From: Paragordius varius
Taxonomy: Eukaryota; Nematomorpha
DNA length: 64,000 nt
Assembly (NCBI GenBank): GCA_964247055.1
Contig: OZ176052.1
Location: forward strand, 8,494,001 to 8,558,000
Direction: 5' to 3'
Made by a program: the position numbers and the translations under genes. Every line of letters starts with the position of its first letter. Within the stretch, counting starts at the first letter, position 1. Below are positions 37,137 through 48,987 of the stretch, piece after piece. The notes beneath the pieces are model-generated. The model was given only the letters and a program-made list of their open reading frames with translations, made no database searches and had not been told where the DNA came from.

Positions 37137-38490
37137 CTAATGTGACCAGATATTTTGAAATTTGACGCAGTACATAATAAAAACATACTTTGCCTGTTTT
37201 TACATAATCGGTGTGGTATATTACACAGTTTCCACAAAAAATACCCAGATAAAATACATATATATTCTGATAGGAAAATATCAAGATTATTATGGTGCTT
37301 TTGGTTTAACTTTTTAGATGTGGGCTCTGAAAGTCCTAAATTTTTTGGCTCTTTTAAAATAAACGCAAAAATTCCGACATTTTGCAATAATTTTAAATAT
37401 AAATTTTGATATCAACTAAATATATTTTTTTAGTTGCATACTTTCAAAATTTAATTTTTAGCAAAATTATGTTGAAGCGTTCTTCATACTATTTGAGCAT
37501 GATGTAAACGATATAAACAGTGTTATACCATTTATATAAATTCGATAATGCTAAACATTTTTCTTAGAATTTTGATTAAAATTGTGCGTTTTCAAATTTA
37601 TGTTTAATAAAAATTTTGTTTTTTTTTTTACAAAAATTCACCCAAAACAAGCAAATAAACCTTTAAATTAAATTTTCAACCTATAGTATTCAACAAAATC
37701 GAATTATTTAGAAAAAGGGTTTTATTATATCTTAAAGCGTTGTACCGTTTCCATCATGCTTCAAACTAGTTTGAAATAAGTTTCAACAAAATATCTCAAG
37801 TTTGATGCAAAAAATAAGAAAACACATAAAAATTATAGTTTAGAAAAAAAATTAAGAAATATCATACCTCCCACCTAATGGGTAAAAACGTAAAAACTCG
37901 TAATTTTTACAAAAAGGTTGATTTCGCCATATATAATAAATTTTAAATAACTACGGGAATAACAATTTTCTTTATAATTATCCGTTTGAGAATTATATCG
38001 AAAAATGAACCTTCTAAACTTGATCAAACAATCATGAATTAATTTTGTTAATCTTAAATTTTGAGACATCACTTTTTGCCGAGGCCCTGAGTGAGAAAGC
38101 CATAAGCCCGAATCTTAGAGTGGAGTCCGAGATTTATAGTTTCGCCACTGCGCGAAAGGCTGCAATCATAGGCGGTTTGGCCGAAAATCCAATTTTATGT
38201 TTAATTCGAGCAGAAAATAAAATATTAACTAATTAAAAATAGGCCAATCTTAGTTTTTTTACCGCAATTTTAACCATTTCTTTACAAATTATGGGTTTAT
38301 TTTTACAGAGGGAATATATCGAATTCTTAAATAATTTGTTTGAATAAATAAAAGGTATTTAATATATATTCATAAATAATTATTTTTTTTGATTTCAAAA
38401 AGCAGTACAAAAGTGGGCCCAGTACAGTCGAAGTTTTTTTCTGAAAATCCGGTACTGTACTGCGAAAAACAGCCTATCTGGTCACATTAG
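37137..38490 (+). mobile_element. Family Z TIR element, 6-bp target duplication
   Basis: Ends are CTAATGTGACCAGATA and its exact inverse (16 bp). Both flanks are TGTATT (37131-37136, 38491-38496). Subterminal CGCAGTAC occurs near both ends. 1354 bp, no transposase. It sits inside the hAT element at 35340 and therefore inserted later. Confidence 0.85.
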
Positions 38491-39099
38491 TGTATTCGAG
38501 AGAATTAAGACGGTCGAAATCCTTTGAAACTATAATAATAACATTGCTATAACATTTTGTGCATATTTCAATTTTAGATTTTTATGTGTTAAAACTAATT
38601 CTAAATTTATATATTTTCATATGCCTATGTATTTTGTTACCTAATAAATATATCATAACATTAATTTATTATTCTTTTATATTTGTTGTGGTCGTTAAGA
38701 AACTCGATATCATAAATGGTACCGGGAATTACAAAGGTTTACGTAGCCCTTGGCTAAACAAACACGAAATGCTCATATAGTTTCTTTGAAATAACACCTG
38801 GAAATTTTGTTAATAATATTTATCAGGATTATTTCGGTTTTAAGAGATTGACAAAAATAAATCTACATTTTTATAATTTTCTATAATATCTTCTGATTCA
38901 TAGTAAAATTATACAAGATATAATGATCGGAATAGAGATGCTGGTATAAACAGTCTTTCCGAATTAGAAGATTTTATGATGTATTTATCTACGTTTGTTT
39001 TTTTATAACAATAATTTTACAAGTTATAAACATTTTTTGTTAAATTGTATTTTTACTCGCGACCCATAGTTTAAGAAGCCCTGATCTATATCATTATGT

Positions 39100-40010
39100 T
39101 TTAGGTTAATTGAGCATCCGGGATTTTTTTTCGGGTAGGGTGAGAGAGGTGTGATGAGGTTATTCCAATAGCTGACCGTAGTATCTAATATTTTTAATTT
39201 AGTTGAATTGATCTAGTGGCTTCATTTATTTGTGATTAAGAAAAAATGTATCAACCAAAATTATTTTTAAGAAATGCATCGAAAAATTTAGTTCAAGCTT
39301 ACTTGATACTATTTTGAGGCAGGATGGAAAAGGTAAAAAACGCTTTAAGATATTATAAAAAAGCTTTTTCTGTATAAAATTCGATAATGCAGAACATTTC
39401 CATCGCCTAACAATTTTGTTTTAAAGTGCGTTTGCTTAAAAAATGATAAAAAAACACAATGTTTTTTTATCACATGTTTGAAGACGAACGAATACTTTAA
39501 TCAAAATTTTGAGGGGAGAGACATGTTCAGCATCATAATACAAAAAAAGTGTTTTATAATATTTTAGAACGTTTTTCACCTTTTCCATCCTGCCTCATAG
39601 TTATGAAGTATGCAACAAAATTAATATTTTATTTTTTGAAAAAGTATGCTTAGTTTAAAAATATTTTTAGCCGATATCAAAATTTAGCATATGTTTTAAA
39701 TGTTATCGCGCAAACCCGACATTTTTGCCTTAATTATAAGATGACTAGCCCATTTTCGAAGATCAAAAAAATTTGGGACTTTCGCCCACATTTAAAATTA
39801 AAAGTTGTTAAAAATATTGTTTTGCTTTTTATTTATTTCTGATTGATTTAGTGAATTTTTTGGAATGAAGCCTCTAGCATTCATTGAAAGGATTTATTTA
39901 AAATGTCCCTCAATTTTGCCATTTTCTGAAATGGAGTTACCACAAAAGTGTAAATAACTCATTCGGGCCAAAAGCACCATGATAATCCTGAATCAGAATA
40001 TATATATACA
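39100..40010 (-). repeat. Diverged family Z sequence with internal inverted repeat
   Basis: Near 39320 GAGGCAGGATGGAAAAGGT is mirrored near 39590 by ACCTTTTCCATCCTGCCTC. Further right, GAAGCCTCTAGCATTCATT, CCACAAAAGTGTAAATAACT and AAAGCACCATGATAATCCTG match 47640-47720. Ends undefined. Confidence 0.5.
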
Positions 40011-40014
40011 TATA

Positions 40015-41224
40015 CTAGCGTGAATCTCGTGCTGCTACGCAGCCCGAGGAAGTCCTTCGGACTTCTGGGGGGGGGGGGGGGGGTTCGAAGTTTGGATTTG
40101 AATGGGTCTACCGGTTTTCCTGTACCAGATCACAAAGCCAGCATTTTCCATTTTTATAAATATATAGATTACCATAAATAATGTTTTAATATCCATATAT
40201 CTTTTAACATGCTATACATATGATAGATACTCCTTACTCAGCAGCTATCATCAAAGAAACGCCTGACTAAAATTTTTGCCTTTTAATAGGCAATATGAAA
40301 AATCTTTCTCGAATTTTTACAGTCTCATACCGTGGGCAAAAAAATACAATCAAGAAATATTTTTGTGGACTTTGTTTTTTGAAAAAGGTGGCATTTCACG
40401 GGGGGAGCGGGTAAAAAGAGGGCTTAAATCAAAAAAGTGACTCGACTATGTTCGGCGCAATCGAAAATAAGTAAACAAAAATCATATTTGAAATTGAATG
40501 GTCCAACACGTTCTCCAAAAAATTGACTTAACCCATTTTTCACACGGGGTGGGCCCAAACTGGGGACCTAATTCCAAAAAAGGGCGAAGCTATTGTCGGG
40601 GCATTCATTAATGATTAAATTTTTTCGATGTTTGGATTTGATTGGGTTCACCGGTTTTCCGGAAACAGATCACAAAGTTATATGAAAAATCAGTTTTTAG
40701 CGGGTAGTTCCTTACCCAGCAGCTATCATCAAAGAAACGGTAGACTAAAATTTTTGCCTTTTAACAGGGAATACGTGGAATCTTTATTGAATTTTTACAG
40801 TCTCATACCTAGGGCGAAAAATCGATTTAAAAAATTATTTTTGTGGACTTTGTTTTTTGAAAAAGGTGGCATTTCACGGGGGGAGCGGGTAAAAAGAGGG
40901 CCTAAATCAAAAAAGTGGCTCGGCTATGTTCAGCGCAATCGAAAATAAGTAAACAAAAATCATATTTAAAATTGAATGGTCCAACACGTTCTCCGGAAAA
41001 TTGTCTCAAAGACACGATTTTTGTGGACTTCTGTTTTCAAAAAAAAACCCGTTTTTCATACGGGATGGGCCCGAACTGGGGGCCTATTTCAAAAAAAGGG
41101 CGAAGCTATTGTCGGGGCATTCATTAATGATTATATTTTTTCGATATTTGGATTTGAATGGGTCTACCGGTTTTCCTGTACCAGTTCACAAAGCCAGCAT
41201 TTTCCATTTTTATAAATATATAGA
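40015..41224 (-). mobile_element. Non-autonomous Helitron-like element 2
   Basis: On the minus strand the 3' end reads GAAGTCCGAAGGACTTC (hairpin), GCTGCGTAGCAGC (second hairpin), ACGAGATTCACG, then CTAG. The 5' end is TCTATATATTTATAAAAATG at 41224. A second inner 5' end lies near 40168, so a truncated 154-bp unit is nested at the 3' side. A run of about 14 G (40069-40083) is next to the hairpin. No coding sequence of its own; frames at 40628-41336 are chance. Confidence 0.7.
40229..41190. repeat. 480-bp tandem duplication inside Helitron-like element 2
   Basis: TCCTTACTCAGCAGCTATCA at 40229 recurs as TCCTTACCCAGCAGCTATCA at 40709. The downstream blocks (CATTTCACGGGGGGAGCGGG, GGCGAAGCTATTGTCGGGGC) repeat with the same spacing. 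The two units are highly similar, so the duplication is recent. Confidence 0.8.
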
Positions 41225-42284
41225 TTTCATCAGGTTATTTAAATGTGGAAACTGTGTTATGGGTTCGATAGCGAAGCTGCGGTTAGCACGATGTCATCTT
41301 CATATAATAGCGCGGTTAACCGAATGTCCCTTGTAGTAGAGTTTAATATTGTATAAACTAAAATGTGCTCGACTGTCCCTTATTTGGGGACATTTTTTTG
41401 GAAATTTGGAATCACCCGAAAGTCAGACCAATGTTTTTGGATTCTGATAGAGAAGTGTAGCTTGAATCAAATTTTCATCAACGTTATGGATTTTTAAGGC
41501 CAATTAATAATCGGGGTCCTCTGTCAAAAGACTACTCCAAATCAAGGAAAAAATGATAAACTTTTTTTAAAAGTTAGTGTTTTTCAGCCGATTAAGGACA
41601 AATAGAAAATGGTTGAGTGGTTAGGACCGAAGGGAATTGTGAGGATGTTTCAAATATTTATAGCATCTCATTTGATCGATCTATGTGAAGAACATTTGAG
41701 CTTGAGCTTACTACCTTTATTTTTATAAATAAAGTATACAATAGTTGCGTGTCCATCATTGTTGTGTAATTGTATGGGCTCTAGCGCCAGTTCAGGCATG
41801 GTACATTGTGAAACTGCAGGTATTGTCGTATAAGCATGAAAGGCCTTTTTCCATGCTTACCACGCCATACATATAACCTTTTATGTGCCCTCGTAAGTTG
41901 GATATGAGATTTAAAATTTACATCAATTTTTGATTAACGATGCTGATTGATTTGGCAGCTACCAAATCAATTTGTGCTTGTTATCAAAAAAGCAGCAAAA
42001 GGCTCCGATCGAGCGATAAATATTCCTAAACACATAACAAAAAAAGACAAGAACTAATAATAGTTAAGTGTTTTAAACTTATCGGAAATTATCATTTCGA
42101 ATCCTCCACATTTGATTTCAGTTTATAATTTTTTGATATTCAACATAATTTTGAAAAATTATTTGAAGTTGATAGCAACATAATTGGTAGAAATTTGCAT
42201 TAAGAAGCTTAAACTGTTTTAAACGTATCAGCAAAATATAGATGATTTAAATATTAAGCGCATTTTCCAAATTTAAACTTAATT
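41225..42284. other. Intergenic, no gene seen
   Basis: Relatively GC-richer patch near 41260-41340, otherwise unique AT-rich sequence. No exon-like frame, RNA gene or matching repeat found. Confidence 0.4.
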
Positions 42285-42793
42285 AACACTTGGATACAAC
42301 ACATTCATATAAGTCTTCGATTCAAATTGGGGTTTTTGGATACCCCAGGCTTGCTCAAAATTAATATTTCAAAAAATATGGAATAAATTGAAACCTTGGC
42401 AAAAGTTTGCACTTATATAACATTGATGAAACGAAATATGAAAAATGTTTATTCAAAAATATTTGAATATACTTATTAAGGAACCCAAAGGTAAAATTTA
42501 CCATGACATGTGTGCACAAGCTAAATAATAATGCAAAATATACCACTTTTTCTGTTTATATCTATATTAAATATGATTTTAATAAAAAAGTACACTTAAT
42601 TTTAGCCTTAGAATCAAATAAACCCGATATTTTGCGAAAATGTTGTAAAATAAAAATGGCGCCGAAGCAGTTTGATACGGAACTTTTTTCCCAAAACTAA
42701 ACTCTATTTAGATATTTTGGCTTATTTATATAATTTTTATTAGAATAGAAGCATGAATTTAAATTGGAACCGTTTTTTTCAGTAGTTTTATAA

Positions 42794-45151
42794 CAGTGGT
42801 ACTCAAACCGCGGCCCTAAGAGTGCTTAAAATTGCCCTATGACCATATTGATACTTAAATTATTTTTTATTAATAATATTTAAAATACAAATAAATGAAT
42901 CGTTTATTTTAATATTAATTTAATTTCTTTAGATTTAATTTTGGTAATTTTTATTTTTTAGCCAATTTAAAATGTGGAAACATTTTCCTAAATTAAAATA
43001 TTTTCAAAATTTTGGCACACGTTGTTTATGTTTCTGTAATCTATTTTTCTATTATAAAATTTTTATTGCATTCCTTTTTGTATTTAAAGCCTTTCACCAA
43101 AACTTGCATATACATATTTTTTTGCTACTGCATCATTTTTTATAACTCATTCCCATAAAATATTTTTCAAATCAACATCATTAAATTTCGACCTGTTTAT
43201 AGCATAATTCAAATTATATTCCTATTTTTTAAAAAAATTTACATAATATTTAAACATAAATTTAAAGGATGACATCTAATGCTAAATAATGTAGAAAACC
43301 GCTCCTTTAAAAGAATGGGAAGACAAATTCTTTGTCGTTTTAAATAAAATGTTGTTACCTGCCTTATATGTTAAGACAACAGAGAAAAAATACAATATTG
43401 AAGGACCTTTTACAATACATCATTTTCATAAATTACCAGAAAATCATGAGGAAAGAAACGAAAAATATAAAAAGATTAAGGAATTATACCAGAAAGAAAA
43501 ATCTATTATGTCCAGCTTCGTATGATAATTTGCTATATTTTAGGAAAAAATATGAAACCGTTTACTGATTCCCAACTAATAAAGAAATGTCTAATAAATG
43601 ATTGCACTTTTATATTTGATAACCATAAAGATCAAATCATGAGGTAAATTAAAAAACTTCAACTTTCTGATTCAACATGTGCTTGACGCATTGAATATAT
43701 GTCTAAATATATTTTTAACAATATATTATTGGCTCTGAAAAACTGCAAATATTTTAGTATTGCTATTGATTATAGCACTGATATTAGTTTTACACCTCAG
43801 TGTGCGCTCTTCGTGAGATTTTGCAACGAAAACATAATCAAGGAATATTTAAAAATTTTACCGATGAATAATACCACGAAAGAAAAGGATTTTCTCGAAA
43901 TAATTGCTTTTTTCAATAATAATGAATTATCTATGAAAAAATGATTTCGATCTTCACAGATGGCTGTCCCTCCTGGAATAAACAAAGGATTTATCCTCTT
44001 TTGTAAACAAATATAATTTGCAAAATATTTTATCCTTTAACTGGTTTATTCATCATCGAAACTTGGTTTCGCGTGTTATAGATGAATCACTCAATTCAAT
44101 AATTAAACGGTTGTGGATATAGTTAACCACATCCGTGGCAGAGAATTCAGCGGCCGTAAATTCAAAAACCTTCTGAAAGATATCCACAGTGAGTTTGATG
44201 ATATCTATACACGCTGTGAGATGCTAACTAAGCCTCGCAAAGTATTAAATAGATCTGTAAAAGACATGAAATTCTATTATTTATAAAATATAACAGAAAG
44301 TTTGAGAATTCGTGACAAAATGGTGGGTTTTATTAACCTACCTTGCAACATTACGTATAAACTTAGTATTTTACAAGTGTTTAAGGGACCAAATAATAAC
44401 ACAATTTAATAATCAAATATTTGCCTTAGAATCAAAATTAATAATATCTGATTAATAAAGAAAATATGGAATCTACCGCGGAGATTAATTTAATAAAGAA
44501 TGATTTAATATTTTTATCTAATGAGATGTAATTCAGATTTCAAGAATTAAGTATTAAAATTTGCTTAAAACTCGTTGAAAATCCATGGCATATGGATATA
44601 TCTAATATTAAGTTGAGCATTTCGGTTTTGCTCAGGTACATATCATTGAAGAATTCGTAGATTTTAAAAATGATTCCAATTTGGAGGCTGTATTCAAGAA
44701 TCATAGAAAAATGTAAAATTTTGGCAAGATGTGCCAAATAAATATAAAAATTAAAAAAATGTGCTCAAGTAATTCTAACTGTTTTTCCCTCAACTTACAC
44801 GTGTGAGACGGCATGTTCGAAAATAAGTATGTCAAGAATGCATACAGAAATCGCTTAACCGATGATTATATGGACGACGTATTAACATTGGCCTGTCATG
44901 AGGCGAAACCAAATTTGTCAAAAATTATTGGTTAATATCAAAATAAATATTTTTAAAATATTTTAATTTATTAACTAAATGATGCAAAGCGAGTTTGGAT
45001 TTATGCAATCCGCAAAAAATTCATTGTGCTGATTTAGAATATAGAATGTGCATATGTGTTAAATAGCTATGGAATATTTGCCATTATAAAGATGGCCCTC
45101 GAAAAAAAATATATTTTATCTGGCCTGTCAAATTTTTTTGGTGATTTACTG
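42794..45151 (+). mobile_element. hAT transposon with intact 8-bp target duplication
   Basis: Flanked on both sides by TTTTATAA (42786-42793, 45152-45159). The left end CAGTGGTACTCAAACCGCGG is typical of animal hAT elements. The right end closes with ...ACTG, only weakly matching the left. 2358 bp, with a damaged transposase inside. Inserted in a family X MITE. Confidence 0.85.
43378..44937 (+). pseudogene. Damaged hAT transposase (ZBED/GTF2IRD2-like)
   Basis: Plus-strand pieces across several frames: HFHKLPENHEERNEKYKKI (near 43430), LLALKNCKYFSIAIDYSTDI (near 43740), IIKEYLKILPMNNTTKEKDF, FTDGCPSW, HIRGREFSGRKFKNLLKDIH (near 44130), and the C-terminal YRNRLTDDYMDDVLTLACHE (near 44850). These are the RNase-H-like and dimerisation regions of hAT transposases. 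Several stops and frameshifts make it non-functional. The separate ORFs reported in this interval belong to this one relic. Confidence 0.8.
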
Positions 45152-45769
45152 TTTTATAATATCAATCTAAATATTGTTAGGGGTATTTAGATACCCCAAT
45201 TTGAATCGAAGGGTTAATGGAATTATTCATTGTCAGCTTTTTTGGGCAAATAATGTATTTCTTTTGAAAATATTACATCCATCTATACAGCTTTTTATAA
45301 ATGCATAATATAATTTTACTATTTGTTTAATTAGAAATAAAAAATGTGACATAAATCTGACTTATGTAACCAAAATTAAAACCTTATGACAGATAGTTTA
45401 TTCTTTAATATAATAAAAGTACTTAGGATATAATTATTCTGATATTACCTGTCGTAATTTTTATATTTAAATATTGTTCTGATCTAAATATTGGTGTATA
45501 GATATTTTTAAAGTGCTTATGCTTTTCCAATATCAAGCTGTTGATTCTATAAGATGGCATTTTATACTCGTAATTGTGCTTACATATTGTTCTCATCATG
45601 AAATTAACATAATGGAAATAACCATTCAATACAAATGCTTTTATTATTTATTATGATTTACTTGAGTAAACAAAGTATGTAAAAATAAGATAAGTAGGGT
45701 CTCTTGCTTAAACATATTAAATATAATAAAGTCTAACGAGCGATTATTCCGCTTATAGTGGGTCAAACA

Positions 45770-46030
45770 GTAATGTTTTTGTTTAAAAACTGCTTTAATT
45801 TTATCCACCATCTGAGGATTATATTAATAGCTTATTATGACAGTGTTAAATTTTCTATGGACCATGTATATATTGGGATAGTTATAATGAGGGTGGATGT
45901 TTTTACATCCAAAGCATTCAATTCGGAAAGCTATCAAATTTAATTTACCAGCAAATTTTTGATATTTTTTATATTCATATCAGCTGTTTGTTTCAATCGT
46001 GTTATGGAACTATCTGACTGTTTGCTTATT
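45770..46030 (-). repeat. Repeat family Y copy (inverted)
   Basis: TTTACCAGCAAATTTTTGATA and the following ATCAGCTGTTTGTTTCAATC are the reverse of segments near 29700-29760. The left half contains ATAATGAGGGTGGATGTTTT. Non-coding. Confidence 0.4.
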
Positions 46031-46226
46031 ATAGATGTATATGTTAACTCGCGTTTTTTATCAAAATCAATGTTTCAAAGTATGTAAATATGGCTTTCCC
46101 AATTCGAGGCGTTAAACATAAAAAGATCTATAATTTCCAGATCATGCAAATCATTAACACATTTATGCATTCATTAATACTAAAATGTATGTTAACTTTT
46201 TTAAATTAGTTCGACTTGTGGCTATT

Positions 46227-47861
46227 CTAATGTGACCAGATAGGCTGTTTTTCGCAGTACAATACTGGATTTTCAGAAAAAAACTGCGACTGTACTGCGC
46301 CCACTTTTGTACTGCTTTTTGGAATTAAAAAAAAATTTTATTTTTAAGAATTTGATATAGTAATCTCTGTAAAAATAACCCCTAATTAGTAAAGTAATGG
46401 TTCATTTTGCGGTAAAATAAGATTGGCCTATTTATTGGTTAATATTTTATTTTCTGCCCGAAATATACATAAAATTGGATTTTGGATCGATTAAACCGCT
46501 ATGCTTGCAACCTTTCGCGTGGCGAAATATAAATCTCAAACTCCACCGTTAGATTCGGGCTAACTGCCACTCAGGGCTTCCGCAAAAAGAGGTGGCTCAA
46601 AATTTAAAATTAACAAATTAATTCATAATATTCTAATAAATGCTTGTTCAAGTTAAGAAAGTTCATATTTTGTTATAATAATCAAACGGAAAATTATATA
46701 GAAAATTGTTATTCCCGTAACATATTATATAAAATTTATTATATATGCATATGATTTCGAAATAACCTCTTTTTCATATTAAAAAATTATTAGGTTTTGT
46801 ACGTTTTAACCCATTCGATGGGAGGTATGATATTATTTTTGTCCTACTTTATTTTTATTAGTTTTCTTATTTTTTTGCATAAACAAATTTGAGATATTTT
46901 GTTGAAGCGTACTTCTAACGATTTTGTAGCATGATGGACACGGTATAACGCTTTATGAATTAATAAAACCCTTTTTCTAAATAATTTGATGATGTTAAAT
47001 ATTCAGAATTATAATTTAAAGGTTTGTTTGCTTGCCAAATTTAGTCAATTTTTGTAAAAAACACAAATTTTATTTAACGAACGAATATTTTAATCGAAAA
47101 TCTGTTTAAGAAAAATGTTTAACATTATCAAATTATATATAAATTGATATATTTTCTCAACCGTTTATATCGATTCCATCATGCTCAAAATAACATGAAG
47201 TATACTTCAACAAATTGCTAAAAATTAAATTAAGAAAAATGTTTAACATTATCAAATTATTTATAAAGTGATATATTTTCTCAACCGTTTATATCGATTC
47301 CATCATGCTCAAAATAATATGAAGTATACTTCAACAAAATTTTGCTAAAAATTAAATTAATGAAGTATGCATATTATAAAAAATATATGTAGTTTATATC
47401 AGAATTTAGCACATATTTAAAACTATTTCACAATGTCGGAATTTCGCGTAATTTTAAGAGAACAGCCCATAAAAAACAAAAATTTGGGACTTTCAAAGCT
47501 CATATCTATATAAAACTCTAAAAAAATTTTTTTGATTTTTATGTAGTTTGTTATATTTTAATGAAATTGTTTGAAATAATGCATTTAGCTTTCACCAAAA
47601 TATACATTTGAAAAAAATTGCGCACTTTTGCAATTTTATACGGAGCACCTACCACAAAAGTGTAAATAACTTTAATAACTCGTCAAGGTTAAAACCAAAA
47701 GCACCATGATAACCCTGATATTTTCCTATCAATATATGTATATTTCATCAGGATATTCTTTTGTGGAAACTGTGTAAAATACCACACCGATGGTGTAAAA
47801 ACAGGCAAAGTATGTTTTAATTTTGCACTGCGTCAAAGTTCAAAATATCTGGTCACATTAG
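46227..47861 (-). mobile_element. Family Z TIR element, second copy
   Basis: Ends CTAATGTGACCAGATA and exact inverse, flanks GCTATT on both sides (46221-46226, 47862-47867). 1635 bp. Its sequence runs in the opposite orientation to the copy at 37137: its right end (AAAACATACTTTGCCTGTTT in reverse) matches the left end of that copy. No transposase. Confidence 0.85.
47106..47345. repeat. 124-bp direct tandem duplication
   Basis: TTAAGAAAAATGTTTAACAT occurs at about 47106 and 47230. The following TATTTTCTCAACCGTTTATA and ATCGATTCCATCATGCTCAA repeat at the same spacing with only a few differences. Recent duplication within the family Z element. Confidence 0.8.
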
Positions 47862-47867
47862 GCTATT

Positions 47868-48987
47868 CAGACTACCAGACTTATTCATACACCGCGATTT
47901 CGGCCATTTGTTTAAGCTGGCCAATATTGAGTTTAGTTTTTGACTGTTTTGCCTCTTCACACCTGTCTAATTTGCCAGCTTGTTAAGATTACAGCTTCAC
48001 GTAATTTAAATAATAGGAAAATAGAAGTTAAAAAAATAATTCATAGATAAACATATATTAGGATGCGGATGTAGGTTTATACCGGCTTATAAACATTGTA
48101 AAAAAAGTTTGACAATGTACTTAAGTTTGAATTAGCTATAAAATAAAAAATAATTCTTAGTCGACAAAAAATCTTTAGAGGAAGGCGAAAATCCCTAAAA
48201 TATAATATGTATTTTATGCTTTCTTAGCGCATTTTTGGATCGTGCGGCAATTTATTTTTTATTTTTTTGCAAACTTAAGGGTTAAAATCACAAACGATTT
48301 AACTCTTGTAGTTTATTATCACTTTTGATAATTTTTTTAACACATGTGTTAGAACAAAATTTGTATATTAAAATGCGTAAAAATTTAAAATCATAAATTG
48401 TGAATATAAAATTCAACACACTCATCTCAAATTCCTTCTCAAATATGCCACAAAAATATTAAAAACTGGCCAGCCAATCAGTGTTTAAATATGGCTTTTA
48501 CTTTTTTGTAAATGATACAATGGCCAAAAATATTTGGATTTAATTACCCTATTTTGTTATTTAATGCAGACAAGGCTAAAATTATTACCTAGGACCAAAC
48601 AACATAATTAGGTTAACAAAATATATTTAAGGAATTCAAAAACATACTTTTTATATATGACAATTTCATTCAATTTTACAAAATGAAACAGCGTATATGT
48701 GTCAAAAATGTTAAATAGAATAAATTTTAACCTATTTTTTGTTTTAAATAGTTACGTTTTTATATTATTTAGTATCATGGTCAAATTAAATGACAAAATC
48801 CGGCCTAATACGAATGCAGGTTATGAGGACACAAAGTGGCGCAAAAATATATAAAACTTCCATTTTCTACGTATATAACATTATATATATTTTTTTCACA
48901 TTTAATAATTTTAATAACATCGTTTATTTGAGATAAATATCTATAAATTTGTGATAGCCTTGCCACATAAATTAAAGATTAGTTGAT
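47868..48987. other. Upstream region of the collagen gene
   Basis: AT-rich, with no frame or repeat recognised. It must contain the promoter and 5' leader of the collagen gene, but no defined element could be picked out. Confidence 0.4.

Larger units (their letters stand above)
35340..39083 (-). mobile_element. Composite hAT element with intact 8-bp target duplication
   Basis: Termini CAGGACTTCTTAAA (left) and the inverse of CAGGGCTTCTTAAA (right) differ at one position. Both flanks read ATCTATAT (35332-35339, 39084-39091). The interior has transposase remnants on both strands and a second, inverted copy of the left end at about 38500-38745, so one half is folded back. A different TIR element (37137-38490) is inserted inside. 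Confidence 0.85.
42315..45211 (+). mobile_element. Family X MITE split by a hAT insertion
   Basis: Left end CTTCGATTCAAATTGGGG at 42315, right end CCCCAATTTGAATCGAAG finishing at 45211. Removing the hAT element and one target copy leaves about 530 bp, comparable to the 587-bp copy at 34454. The internal order (TTTGCACTTATATAACAT, GACATGTGTGCACAAGC, AGATATTTTGGCTTATTTAT) matches the other copies. No clear flanking duplication. Confidence 0.65.

Noticed and set aside
40628-41336. Overlapping ORFs of 70-111 codons
   Set aside because: They lie in a duplicated non-coding Helitron body, in three different frames, with no protein family.
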